Assembly: GCA_016946835.1 (NCBI GenBank)
Contig: JACVTC010000005.1
Span: forward strand, 1,440,001 to 1,450,000
DNA: 10,000 bases
DNA from: Neocallimastix lanati (nom. inval.)
Lineage: Eukaryota > Neocallimastigomycota > Neocallimastigomycetes > Neocallimastigales > Neocallimastigaceae
Direction: 5' to 3'
Position 1 is the stretch's first letter. Each line of letters starts with the position of its first letter. Position numbers and translations under genes: made by a program. The notes beneath the pieces are model-generated. The model made no database searches and was not told the DNA's origin. It was given only the letters and a program-made list of their open reading frames with translations. This document shows positions 1 through 8,551 of this stretch, one piece after another.

Positions 1-480
1 AAAAAAGTAAATGCAAATATAAAATATAAATATTAAGATGCAAAATTTAAATATATGGGTATAAAATGTAAATGCAAATGTAAACAATTAATGTAAATAT
101 TAAATGATGATTTAATTATAAAATATAAGGTCAAAGTTATCTATAAATATTAATAATTTATGCTATAAATATAAAAAATTCATTATTTATTATTTAATAT
201 CAATCTTCATATCATTAAGTTAAAATATATCTACTTATATTGATATATCTGTTATTTTATATTTAACATATATCAATTTTGAGTGAGTGAATATATATAT
301 ATAAATATTTATAAATGATGTTATTTCAATAATTTGAACATATAAATTCAGTTTATATATATATATATATCAAATTATATTAAATAACATATGATTTAAA
401 CTTTATATCTTAACAGAAACCATAATATATAATGAATTGAAATTGAAAAAAAAAAAAAAAAAGAGTTCAAGCTGTTAATT

Positions 481-520
481 TTTATTTTATTTTATTTTAT
501 TTTATTTTATTTTATTTTTT
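481..520. repeat. (ATTTT)n pentanucleotide microsatellite
   Basis: About seven uninterrupted TTTTA units end in a short T run. The same motif recurs at 2188-2260 and 6197-6230, so it is a general simple repeat of this genome rather than a local signal. Confidence 0.9.
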
Positions 521-865
521 CATTTTGATAAATTTAGAATGGAATGACCAATAAAAAGAGAATATAATGTATTATATGTGTTATTATAGATGGAATAAAA
601 ACTTAAAAATATAATAAATATGAAATAAATTATCGTAAAATTTTTTATATAATTATATCTATAAAAATTGTAAATATCCATAAAACCTTAAATCAATAGT
701 GATAATATATTTAAATTATATTTTTAATGTATTGTACAATAAATAGAATTCATTGGTTATTTTGTTAATAATTAAAGTTTTATCCTATTTAAGGATAATA
801 AACTTTTTAAATAAAATAAAAAAATGCACTAACCTTAAAATTATATATGTTAAATTAATTCTTTC

Positions 866-904
<39 letters not shown>

Positions 905-1053
905 AATAATAGTAAATAATAATAATAATACTAATAATAAATAATAATAATAATAATAATAAAAATAATACTAATAATAATAAATAATAATAAATAATAA
1001 TAATAAATAATAATAATAATAATAATAAATAATAATAATAATAATAATAAATT
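866..1053. repeat. Long interrupted (AAT)n trinucleotide microsatellite
   Basis: About 188 bp of AAT units, interrupted by single-base changes (ACT units) and AAAT slips that divide it into blocks. It is the longest simple repeat in the window. One frame would read as poly-Ile and another as poly-Asn, but no gene is attached. The interruptions suggest an older array that is partly stabilised. Confidence 0.95.
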
Positions 1054-1085
1054 AACTATTACTTTTTATTTAATGTTTTATATGG

Positions 1086-1130
1086 AATAAATAAATAAAT
1101 AAATAAATAAATTAATAAATAAATTAATAA
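1086..1130. repeat. (AAAT)n tetranucleotide microsatellite
   Basis: Runs of AAAT with two AATT-type interruptions, about 30 bp after the (AAT)n array. It probably arose from the same slippage-prone AT context. Confidence 0.85.
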
Positions 1131-2187
1131 TTATTTGATGTTTTTATAATTTGATTCATTTATATATTTTCTTTTTATATTAATAGAATTATTATTTTAC
1201 CATAAATATATATATTATTATTAATGTATAAATTATATATAATTTTTTTTAATTAGAATATAAAAAAAAAAAAAAAATTTTATTATTAAATCTTTTTTGA
1301 AAATCAAATTTTTTTCTTCTTTTAATTATTTTCTATTGAAGTAGAATTAAGATTAAACCTTTAAAAAGTTTCTATTTAGTAATTTATTTGAAATAAAAGA
1401 AAAAAAAAAGAGTCATATCATAAAAAGTAAATTTCTAAAGATTTATTGAACTAATTAATAATATATATATATTTTCATAAAATTATAAATATATAAGCAT
1501 TTATTATTAATTAAATAATCCATCAAAAAAATATTTTGTAATATAAAATTAAAAAACAAAAAAAAACAAAAAAAAAAACAGTTAAAAGTTGTATAATATT
1601 TTTAATAGTTTTGAAAAAACAAATAAACGTATATAAAGTAATATAGATAAAGAAAGCAAAAGAAAAAAAAAATAATAATTATAAAAAAGTAAAAATATAT
1701 TATATATAAAATAATATAAAGTTGGATTTAATATATACTAATTTTTTTTTTTAAGAGCTAGAAAAAAAAAAAAAAAACAGATTAAATATAAATATTTTAA
1801 TACAAAACTTTTGAAATAAAAGTTATAAAACTTATTTTTTTAAATAAAATATTAAGGAATAACTGAATATATATATATTTATTTTTAAAAAAAATTTTTT
1901 TTGAAAGTTTTTATTTTAATATATGAAAATATTATTTTATTATCAAGGAAATAAAATCACGTATAGATATATACATTTAGAATAATTAAATATTTTTTTA
2001 AAACAGATTTAAAAAATTAGTAAATAAATACATTTATATCAAGATTTATTAATATAGATATATATATATAAACTATAAAAATATTAAAAATAAAGATAAA
2101 ATAAAATAAAAAAAATATAATAAAATTTTTATATAAGGAAATATATATATATAAAACATTTATTAGTAATCTTAGTCATAAAAATTT

Positions 2188-2260
2188 ATTTTATTTTATT
2201 TTTATTTTTATTTTTTTCTTTATTTTTATTTTATTTTATTTTATTTTATTATTATTTTTT
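2188..2260. repeat. Imperfect (ATTTT)n repeat
   Basis: Two blocks of ATTTT units are separated by a short pyrimidine interruption (TTTTTTTCTT near 2212). It lies about 500 bp upstream of the VTS1-like start codon. No function is visible. Confidence 0.85.
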
Positions 2261-2641
2261 TTTTTTTTAAAATATTGATTAATCTAAATAAAAGATTAAA
2301 TAGTACTATATAATAATAATATTTTATTTCAAGGAGTATTTATAAATATTGCTTTATACTGTATTATAATAGATTTTGATAAATAATCAGTTAATATATT
2401 CTTATTTTATTTTTATTAATAATTATAAATAATATAATATAAATATAAAGTTAATCTAACATTTTTTCTTTTTTATTTTATTTTATTAATAAAAATATTA
2501 TATATATATATATAAATATACATATTATCTTCTATTTTTTTTTTCTTGCTAAATTTTTGAATAAATTGATTTACTAAACAATCAAAATAAATACGGAATC
2601 TGTTAAAATAATAATTATTATTCGATAATAAATATTTTAAT

Positions 2642-2644
<3 letters not shown>

Positions 2645-2677
<33 letters not shown>
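2645..2677 (+). promoter_or_regulatory. 33-T homopolymer tract just upstream of the VTS1-like gene
   Basis: An uninterrupted run of 33 T lies 91 bp before the start codon. Long poly(dA:dT) tracts exclude nucleosomes in fungal promoters, so it may help keep the promoter open; that role is inference. It is followed by a perfect 12-bp palindrome (2682-2693) and TTAATA repeats inside the probable 5' leader. Similar T tracts also occur in gene-free parts of this window, so the position may be coincidental. Confidence 0.4.
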
Positions 2678-2678
<1 letters not shown>

Positions 2679-2767
2679 AATAATAATATTATTAATATTA
2701 ATATTAATAACAATAACAATATATATTTAACTTTCAACAAAATATTTTATTGAATCTAATTAATAGT

Positions 2768-5116
2768 ATGTCATCTCCACCAGCTGCAGCTAATTTATTA
2801 GGTCAGCCATCTCCACAAGTTTCCCTTAGTTCGGATTTATTGGGAGGTGGTGACTTCCAAAGACCAGTTTCTGACATTTTACTTGGTTCAGCTACGACCA
2901 ATGGTCAAGCTGCTCGTAATAATTTAGCTTCTCAAGCCGGTAGACCGGCCTCAGAAGTCATCAATAAAAACTTTAAATCACCAGAAGCTGAAGCTATTGA
3001 TAGGTAAAATTCTAATAAATTAAATAACGAAATTGTTGAATAATAATATTTATAGATAGAATATAAAAAGAATTATTAATGGGAATAGCTTAATAAATAA
3101 TTAATTAAAGTGATTTATACATTAAACTTTATTTATTAGTTAAATATTATTAAATAATTTATAAAAATATTAAATTATTTGTTTTGTTAATGATATTGGA
3201 TATTTTATTTTTTTATTAATAAATAAATAATTTTTAAATATATTTATTTATAGACTTTTTGAAGATTTATCTTACTACGAAAGAACTTTAGAAGAAATGG
3301 CTCAAGCTAAGCTTGACGATAATTTTAGAGAAGAATTAAAGGCTATCGAACAATGGTTCAGTGTTTTATCTAACTGTGAAAGAACTACTGCATTATATTC
3401 TTTATTACAACAAGCTACTCCAGTTCAAATTAGATTCTTTATTACTGTATTACAACAAATGGCACAAAAAGAAACCCCAGGAAATGTTGATAAAGGTAAG
3501 TTTTTACAAGTTATGATTAATTTAAAAAAAAAAAAAAAAAAAAAAACAAGAAAGAAAACAATATAAAAAACTTTTTTTTAAAACAAAATAAAAAAAAAAA
3601 AAAAAAAAAAAACTTAAAGATGAATTTATATAATTTAATATTATTCATATCATAATTAATTAATTTATTATATATAATTTTCATTAATAATATATATATT
3701 TATAATTGTTATTAAAAATAATAAAAATATATTATTTTATAATAATAATTGATTATAATGATAATAATAATATAATGATAAATAAGGTCATGATCGTGAT
3801 TATTTATATCCACCAAAGAGTCCAGGTATGAATAATAGAAGATTCCATCAAAGATATTCTGCACCAACCGTTGATGAAAATCATCTTAAGAGAGCTAATG
3901 ATGATAATATATATCATCATCCACATCATGATGATAACCGTGGTTTCTTAGGTAATAGACGTGGTAGTACTCATTCATTAAAGGGAAAGGATGAATTTTC
4001 AAAACAAAAAATGGATTTAGAAATGACTGGTATGGGCGGTGCCCAAGGTTGGGGTTTTAATAATCAAAATAATTTAGGAGAAAGAACAAGTAGTTTAAAA
4101 CAACAACAACATCATAATGGTCATAAGAATAACAATCATATAAATAATAAGAGAAGTATGAATAAGATGAATTCTCCAAAATCTCCAGCTTTCCCAAAAC
4201 CATTATCTCCATTAATTACTAAGAATGGAGGTAATGATAAGAGTATGCCACCAGTTTCTCCAGGTGGTAGTAATAAATGGGGTTCTTCTTCCAATAGAGG
4301 TGGTTATGCTCATTCTGAATACAGTGATCTCGATGATGATGCTAATAGTAGAAGAGGTGGTAGTCAATATCATCGTGCCGGTAGTACTGCTGGTAGTACT
4401 ACTGCTGGTTCCGTCTCTGGTAAAGACAAAGGAAAGATTCCAGATAAGATTGAACTTGAATTATTAGAAGGTAAAAAAAAAAAAAAAAAAAAAAAAAAAT
4501 TATTTTATTTTATTTAATTATAGTTTATAATAATAATATATATTTATTAATATATTTATTAATATTTATTATAAATATTTATAAATATTTATAAATATTT
4601 TTTATATTTATTTATATATTTATTTATTTATTTTAAATATTTATAAATATTTTTTATATTTATTTATATATTTATTTATTTATTTTAATTTAAATTTTTT
4701 TTTTTTTTTTTAAATATTTTAAATTATTTATAATTAATATCAAATATTAATTAAAAAAACAAAAACAAACAAAAAACAAACAAACAAAAAAAAAAAAAGA
4801 TATTCCAACTTGGTTAAGAAGTTTAAGATTACATAAATATACTCCTATCTTTGAAAGTATGTCATGGAAGGATATGGTTGTCTTAAATGATGATGAATTG
4901 ACTCAAAAAGGTGTTGCTGCTCTTGGTGCTAGAAGAAAATTATTAAAGGTTTTCGCTATGGTTCAAGAAGAAGCTAAAAGACAAAATATTGAACTTCCAA
5001 AGCCAAAGGCTCCTGAAATTCCAGCAGAAACTAAGGAAAATCCGGAAGATAAACCAAGTGTAACCGAAGCAACCAAAAAACCAGAAGAAGCAACAGCTGA
5101 AAAGTCAACCGAATAG
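2768..5116 (+). CDS. VTS1: Vts1/Smaug-family SAM-domain RNA-binding protein, four exons
   Basis: Exons 2768-3003, 3254-3495, 3787-4470 and 4800-5116 join in frame to give 492 residues. By family knowledge, Vts1/Smaug proteins bind hairpins called Smaug recognition elements in mRNAs and recruit the Ccr4-Not deadenylase in the cytoplasm. Residues about 72-150 match the conserved N-terminal region, with the landmarks [36 protein letters not shown] and [12 protein letters not shown]. Residues about 160-385 are low complexity (Asn, Gly, Ser, His), with Ser-Pro sites (SPKSP at 289-293). Residues about 388-445 form the SAM domain, with [14 protein letters not shown] and ALGARRKLL, the latter in the RNA-contacting helix. 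The tail (450-492) is rich in Lys, Glu and Pro. The start is the first in-frame ATG after an in-frame TAA at 2714. An earlier TTG at 2750 is unlikely in a eukaryote. The stop is TAG at 5114. An upstream non-coding exon cannot be excluded. Confidence 0.9.
3004..3253 (+). other. VTS1: Intron 1 of the VTS1-like gene (250 bp)
   Basis: The donor is AG|GTAAAA and the acceptor TATAG|AC. It splits the Arg-79 codon after its second base; joining restores AID-R-LFEDL in the conserved N-terminal region. Read-through would hit a TAA at once (3005-3007), so splicing is required. It is almost pure A+T and has no clear branch-point consensus. Confidence 0.88.
3496..3786 (+). other. VTS1: Intron 2 of the VTS1-like gene (291 bp)
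   Basis: The donor GTAAGT matches the consensus and the acceptor is ATAAG|GT. It splits the Gly-160 codon after its first base; joining gives [17 protein letters not shown]. It contains two 23-A tracts (3524-3546 and 3590-3612) and many AAT/ATA repeats near its 3' end. The sequence before the acceptor is purine-rich, with no polypyrimidine tract. Confidence 0.85.
4471..4799 (+). other. VTS1: Intron 3 of the VTS1-like gene (329 bp)
   Basis: The donor GT is followed by 27 consecutive A. The acceptor AG comes after an A-rich stretch of CAAA and CAAAA units, with no pyrimidine tract. It splits Asp-388 after the first base; joining restores [12 protein letters not shown], the start of the SAM domain. 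That fit to the family sequence fixes both boundaries. It contains a perfect 52-bp tandem duplication. Confidence 0.9.
4583..4686. repeat. Perfect 52-bp tandem duplication inside intron 3
   Basis: Copy 1 is 4583-4634 and copy 2 is 4635-4686. Read base by base, the two are identical and directly adjacent. Identity in such slippage-prone AT sequence suggests a recent event. Confidence 0.9.
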
Positions 5117-5205
5117 TTTAATTTATTATGTGTATTAATTTTCAAAAAAAAAAATTTTTTTTTCTTTTTTTTTTTTTGATAAAAAAGGAAAGGAAAAAAA
5201 AAATA
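5117..5205 (+). other. Probable 3' UTR and downstream flank of the VTS1-like gene
   Basis: The stop codon is followed by AT-rich sequence with adjacent A11 and T10 runs (about 5144-5163), which could fold into an A:U hairpin, and then a T-rich stretch. No canonical AATAAA lies close behind the stop, so the poly(A) site cannot be placed. Confidence 0.35.
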
Positions 5206-5403
5206 ACTTTTTTATTTTTTTATTTTAATTTTCAATATTTAAATACTAATTATTAAAATACTAATATATATATATACATTTAATAAAAAATTAATATTCA
5301 ATACTTTTTTTATTTTTTATTTTTTATTTTAATTTTCAATACTTAAATACTAATTATTAAAGTACTAATATATATATATATTTAATGAAAAATTAATAAT
5401 TAA

Positions 5404-5406
<3 letters not shown>
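5206..5406. repeat. Imperfect tandem duplication of about 100 bp
   Basis: Copy 1 (5206-5302) and copy 2 (5303-5406) share, in order, ACTTTTTT, ATTTTAATTTTCAATA, TTAAATACTAATTATTAAA, TACTAATATATATATA and a TTTAAT.AAAAATTAAT block. They differ by a few substitutions and by T-run length. It is older than the intron 3 duplication and no gene is involved. Confidence 0.85.
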
Positions 5407-5444
<38 letters not shown>

Positions 5445-5825
5445 AAGTATATATATAGAATTAATATAAATTAAAAATATTGTGAAAAATTTATTAAGAT
5501 ATATATATATATTTTTTATATAAATAATATAAAGATAATAAGTAATAAATCTATAATATAAATCAATAATATTTAATAAATAGATAAATAAAAGTATATA
5601 TGTATATTTGTATATATTTAAAAATAAAATATAAGAGTTAAAAATATTTTTTTTTTTATTTAGAAAAATATTGTTTTAAGATATATATTTAAAAAAAATA
5701 TATAAATAAATATGTAAAATATTTTTCTTTTGAAATAAAGAGAATTTATATATTTGTTAAAAAAAAAATCTTATTAATTAATTGATAATTATAGATATAA
5801 TGTCAAAAGGCGTAAAAAAAAAAAG

Positions 5826-5861
<36 letters not shown>

Positions 5862-5870
5862 AATGAGTGT
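5407..5870. other. AT-rich non-coding stretch with long T tracts
   Basis: Nothing coding or RNA-like was recognised. It contains T30 at 5408-5437, immediately followed by A9, and T33 at 5828-5860. The rest is AT-rich filler with (AT)n runs. Confidence 0.6.
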
Positions 5871-6050
5871 ATAAATGTATAGGTGTGACGTGGTACCGAT
5901 GATAATATAGCAAACTAATCAAGGAAACGTCAACATTAAAAATTCAGTTAAGACAGGCTAACCGGGGCTAATGCCTCTAAAGGGAAGAAGACCATAATTT
6001 TCTTTCAGATATATAGTCCATTCAAACCCTAATCTGGGAATAAGAATTCC
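5871..6050. other. GC-richer island, unidentified element remnant
   Basis: A sharp compositional island directly follows a 33-T tract, with segments such as GTGACGTGGTACCGAT and AACCGGGGCTAATGCC that stand out from the flanks. No open frame of useful length crosses it. Parts resemble the dispersed repeat copy at 8806-8920 (GTACCGAT, CAGTTA, TATAGT followed by ATTCAA). A hairpin (5983-5991 with 5998-6006) followed by AGATATATAGTCC also resembles the 3' core of a group I intron. Neither identity can be fixed by eye, and the coding strand, if any, is unknown. Confidence 0.35.
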
Positions 6051-6070
6051 TTTTTTTTTTTAAAAAATGA

Positions 6071-6108
6071 AATCTTATAATCTTATAATCTTATAATCTT
6101 ATAATCTT
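6071..6108. repeat. 8-bp tandem repeat (CTTATAAT)n
   Basis: Four perfect CTTATAAT units plus partial ends. It is flanked by a 7-bp inverted repeat, AATGAAA (6066-6072) and TTTCATT (6119-6125), so the array would sit in the loop of a potential hairpin. Confidence 0.9.
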
Positions 6109-6125
6109 GAAGGTGAGGTTTCATT

Positions 6126-6308
6126 GCCTAATGAACTTTTTTTTTTTTTTTTTTTTTTTACTGAATTTATTTATAAACTTTATTTTGAATATTACCTTTT
6201 TTTATTTTATTTTATTTTATTTTATTTTTTTAATTTCATATTACTATTTTAAATATTAGTATGTTCTAATTGGACAAATAATATATATATATATTTATTA
6301 ATTCAGTG

Positions 6309-6344
<36 letters not shown>

Positions 6345-6436
6345 ATATTCATACAATTAATAAACGAATAAATAAAAAAAAGTTTATAATTTGCAATAAT
6401 TGCGGCGGGTGTAAAAAAAAAAAAAAAAAAAAAATT
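6126..6436. other. Non-coding spacer with homopolymers and (ATTTT)n
   Basis: It holds T23 (6137-6159), an (ATTTT)n run (6197-6230), (AT)n near 6280, T29 (6309-6337) and A22 (6413-6434). A brief GC-richer patch (TTGCGGCGGGTGT region, about 6399-6412) directly precedes the A22 tract. The minus-strand frame spanning 6349-6573 is dominated by homopolymer-encoded Phe and is not credible. Confidence 0.6.
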
Positions 6437-6890
6437 CTTAGTGGAACTTTAGTTTTAAATGTGCAAAACAATTCAATACTGGGGAACAACGATACAACCA
6501 TATTTAAAAAGAAGTTCGACCAAAAAAAAAGTTCTGGATCTAATGTTCCTATATATAAAATTAGTCTTTTCAAGAATTACCTTAACCAGTACTAGTCATT
6601 AGTAGCTTGCTTGAGTTAAATTTTTTTTTTGATTGATATAGTTAAGAAAAAAAAAAAAAAAAAATACCCTTCACAACTAAGAGAGTCAACATCGAACCGA
6701 TATATGGCAAAAGAAGAACCTTTATTATTGGTTTTCCTAATACATTTTTTTTAACTTAAATGGATAACAATCGCTCTTTACATCACAATCTAAGGAAATT
6801 GAATCACCTGATAGTATTTCTCTTGGCTGGTTCAATGGAGGGTTTAGTGGTCTGTCTCCAACATTATCTCCTTTACAAATGTTATTTCTT

Positions 6891-6893
<3 letters not shown>
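6437..6893 (+). repeat. Dispersed repeat family, copy 1 (diverged)
   Basis: It is collinear with 8590-8995. Shared blocks in order: CTT..GGAA.TTTAG.TTTA.ATG; ACAATTC.ATACTGGGGAACA (6468-6488); AGTTC; CAGTA..AGTCATTAGTAGCT and TTGAGTTA (6587-6617); CTTCA..AC.AAGAG (6669-6683); ACCGATATATGGCAAA; and TGGTTCA..GGAG.GTTTAGTGG with ATGTTA.TTC at the end. The first matching frame has a stop at 6505, and homopolymers have grown inside the element (A18 at 6647-6664). It does not match any transposon family I recognise. The strand is arbitrary, given for alignment with copy 2. Confidence 0.6.
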
Positions 6894-6923
<30 letters not shown>

Positions 6924-7484
6924 TTATTTTATTTTATTTTATTTTTTTTTTTTTAAAATATTTTTGGTAGAAATAATCTCTAATATTAATACCATAATAA
7001 CTTTTAAAATTTTCTCTTTATGGTCATGTGTAATACATTAACTTTAATTTTTTATTAAAATTTTTTTTTTTTTTTTTAATATATATATATATATATATAT
7101 TTTTATTCTATTTGAAAAAATTTTTATATATTATTTTTTAATAATAATAATAATAAATAATAATAAAAGAATAATTAAGAGTAACTAAAATCAAAAAGGA
7201 AAAACACAATAACAAAAACTAAAAAAAAAAAAAAATTATATACATATATATTATTTATATTTAATTATTTAGTATTTTATATTTAAAATAATATATTAAA
7301 AAATATATTTTTTTTTTTTAGTAATATTTTTTTTTTAAAAAAATTTATTTATTTTTTATTAGTGGTAATAGTCATTATGTAGAAGATTATTAGATTTATT
7401 TAAATGATATTTCCTTTTTAAATAAAAATATTGATAAATAGATAGATAGATAAATATATATATATTTATTATATATTTATTATA

Positions 7485-7516
<32 letters not shown>

Positions 7517-8445
7517 TATTTTATCTTAATACTTAATCGATTTTTAATTTTAATTCATTTGATCTTTTTTTTTTTTTATTCTCTTACTTATTTAATTTTT
7601 TTTTTAAAAAAAAAAAATAATAATTTATTAAGTTAAAAGTATATCATTTGTTCCTTCTTTATGAATTTTAATATTATTATATTATATTATTATATTATAC
7701 TATATATACTATATATATTTATATCTTTTTTTTTTTTTTTTTTTTATGAAAATTTAGTGATGCTATTGAAAAGGTGTGAGATAAATGATTTGATAGTACA
7801 ATAAAATTAAGGTATTTAAAGAAACTAATTAACGATCAATTTTTATAAAGTTTATTCAACTTCACAGCAGAACCATTATTTAGTTTTTTTTTTTTTTTTT
7901 TTTTTTAGTCTTTAAATATACTAATTTATAGTTTTTTTTTTTTTTTTTAATTGGTATTGTTTGAAAAAAAAAAAACTCTTCATAATTTTTTAAATAGTTT
8001 CATTACTAAAAACTTAAAAATTAAGTATATAATTTATCATATATCTTAATTTATATATTTATGTATATATATACATATAACTTTATTAATTTCAAAATAA
8101 TTAGTTTTTTTGTATTACAAAGTTCATGTTCATTAATTTATAAAAGTTATCTTATTATTGAAAATTTTTAATATAGAAGTATACTTAATATATATTTTAA
8201 TATTAATATATTAATTTATTTTTTTTTTATATTAAGGTTCCATTCTTCTTTTACTAATTATAAATTATTAAAAGTTCTAAAAATTATAAGTTTCTCGGAT
8301 CTAGAAGAATATTTGTATATTTGTTAATTTTTAAACGAAATTATAATAAAACAAAAAAAAATATCTTAATAGTAATAAAAAAATTTTTTTTCTTATTCTT
8401 TTATTTAAGTTCCTTTAAATTTTTAGTTAGTTCATCTACTATAAG
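6894..8445. other. Gene-free AT-rich region between the two dispersed repeat copies
   Basis: No supported gene. It opens with a T29 tract and an ATTTT run (to about 6955), then (TA)n at 7079-7100, an (AAT)n patch near 7141, GATA units near 7437-7452, (ATT)n at 7487-7516, and several T tracts (about 7727-7745, 7887-7906, 7931-7948). Slightly higher-complexity pieces at 7755-7885 and 8235-8325 contain no frame worth naming. They may be further decayed repeat material, but no convincing alignment to the two named copies was found. Confidence 0.6.
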
Positions 8446-8477
<32 letters not shown>

Positions 8478-8503
8478 GGTTCATTCATTCATTCATTCAT
8501 TTA
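8446..8503. repeat. A30 tract followed by (TTCA)n
   Basis: An uninterrupted run of 30 A (8446-8475) is followed after five bases by five TTCA units (8480-8500). It marks the boundary between AT filler and the more complex element beginning at 8504. Confidence 0.9.
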
Positions 8504-8526
8504 AAGTAAGGAATCTTTCCTTACTT
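8504..8526. repeat. Perfect 10-bp inverted repeat with 3-base loop
   Basis: AAGTAAGGAA (8504-8513) and TTCCTTACTT (8517-8526) are exact reverse complements around TCT. A second, weaker hairpin follows at 8534-8551 (ATTCTAA, loop TATT, TTAGAAT). Both lie directly before the small frame that starts at 8552. A terminator or an element end is possible; neither is shown. Confidence 0.7.
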
Positions 8527-8551
8527 CCTTCTTATTCTAATATTTTAGAAT

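Larger units (their letters stand above)
1..2640. other. Non-coding AT-rich region upstream of the VTS1-like gene
   Basis: No coding region can be supported on either strand. The stretch is nearly all A and T, with short A or T tracts, (AT)n runs, and several microsatellites listed separately. The only sizeable open frame (from 753) translates the (AAT)n array into poly-Ile and poly-Asn and is not a credible gene. No conserved upstream gene or RNA was recognised. The part nearest 2640 must contain the promoter of the downstream gene, but (AT)n runs are so common that no single TATA box can be singled out. Confidence 0.7.

Noticed and set aside
753-944. Plus-strand open frame across the (AAT)n array
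   Set aside because: Its product is mostly poly-Ile and poly-Asn produced by the microsatellite; there is no conserved segment.
2750-2767. Earlier in-frame start (TTG at 2750) for the VTS1-like protein
   Set aside because: It is not an ATG. Eukaryotic initiation at TTG is rare, and the ATG at 2768 is the first in frame after a stop at 2714.
4225-4467. Second open frame inside exon 3
   Set aside because: It is an out-of-phase shadow of the VTS1-like exon; its Val/Leu-rich product follows from the codon pattern of the real frame.
4963-5145. Minus-strand open frame opposite exon 4
   Set aside because: It is antisense to the Glu/Lys/Pro-rich tail of the real protein, and its Ser/Ala/Gly composition is the expected shadow.
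6025-6032. AACCCTAA resembling a fungal telomere repeat
   Set aside because: It is a single occurrence inside an island, with no tandem array.
6349-6573. Minus-strand open frame with Phe runs
   Set aside because: Poly-Phe comes from the A22 tract, and the remainder covers a repeat copy that aligns with copy 2 in no shared minus frame.
6760-7041. Plus-strand open frame starting in dispersed repeat copy 1
   Set aside because: Its centre is a run of Phe from the T29 tract, and the N-terminal part does not match the frame preserved in copy 2.
8321-8509. Plus-strand open frame rich in Lys and Phe
   Set aside because: It is built from A30 and (TTCA)n simple repeats and has no protein-like core.
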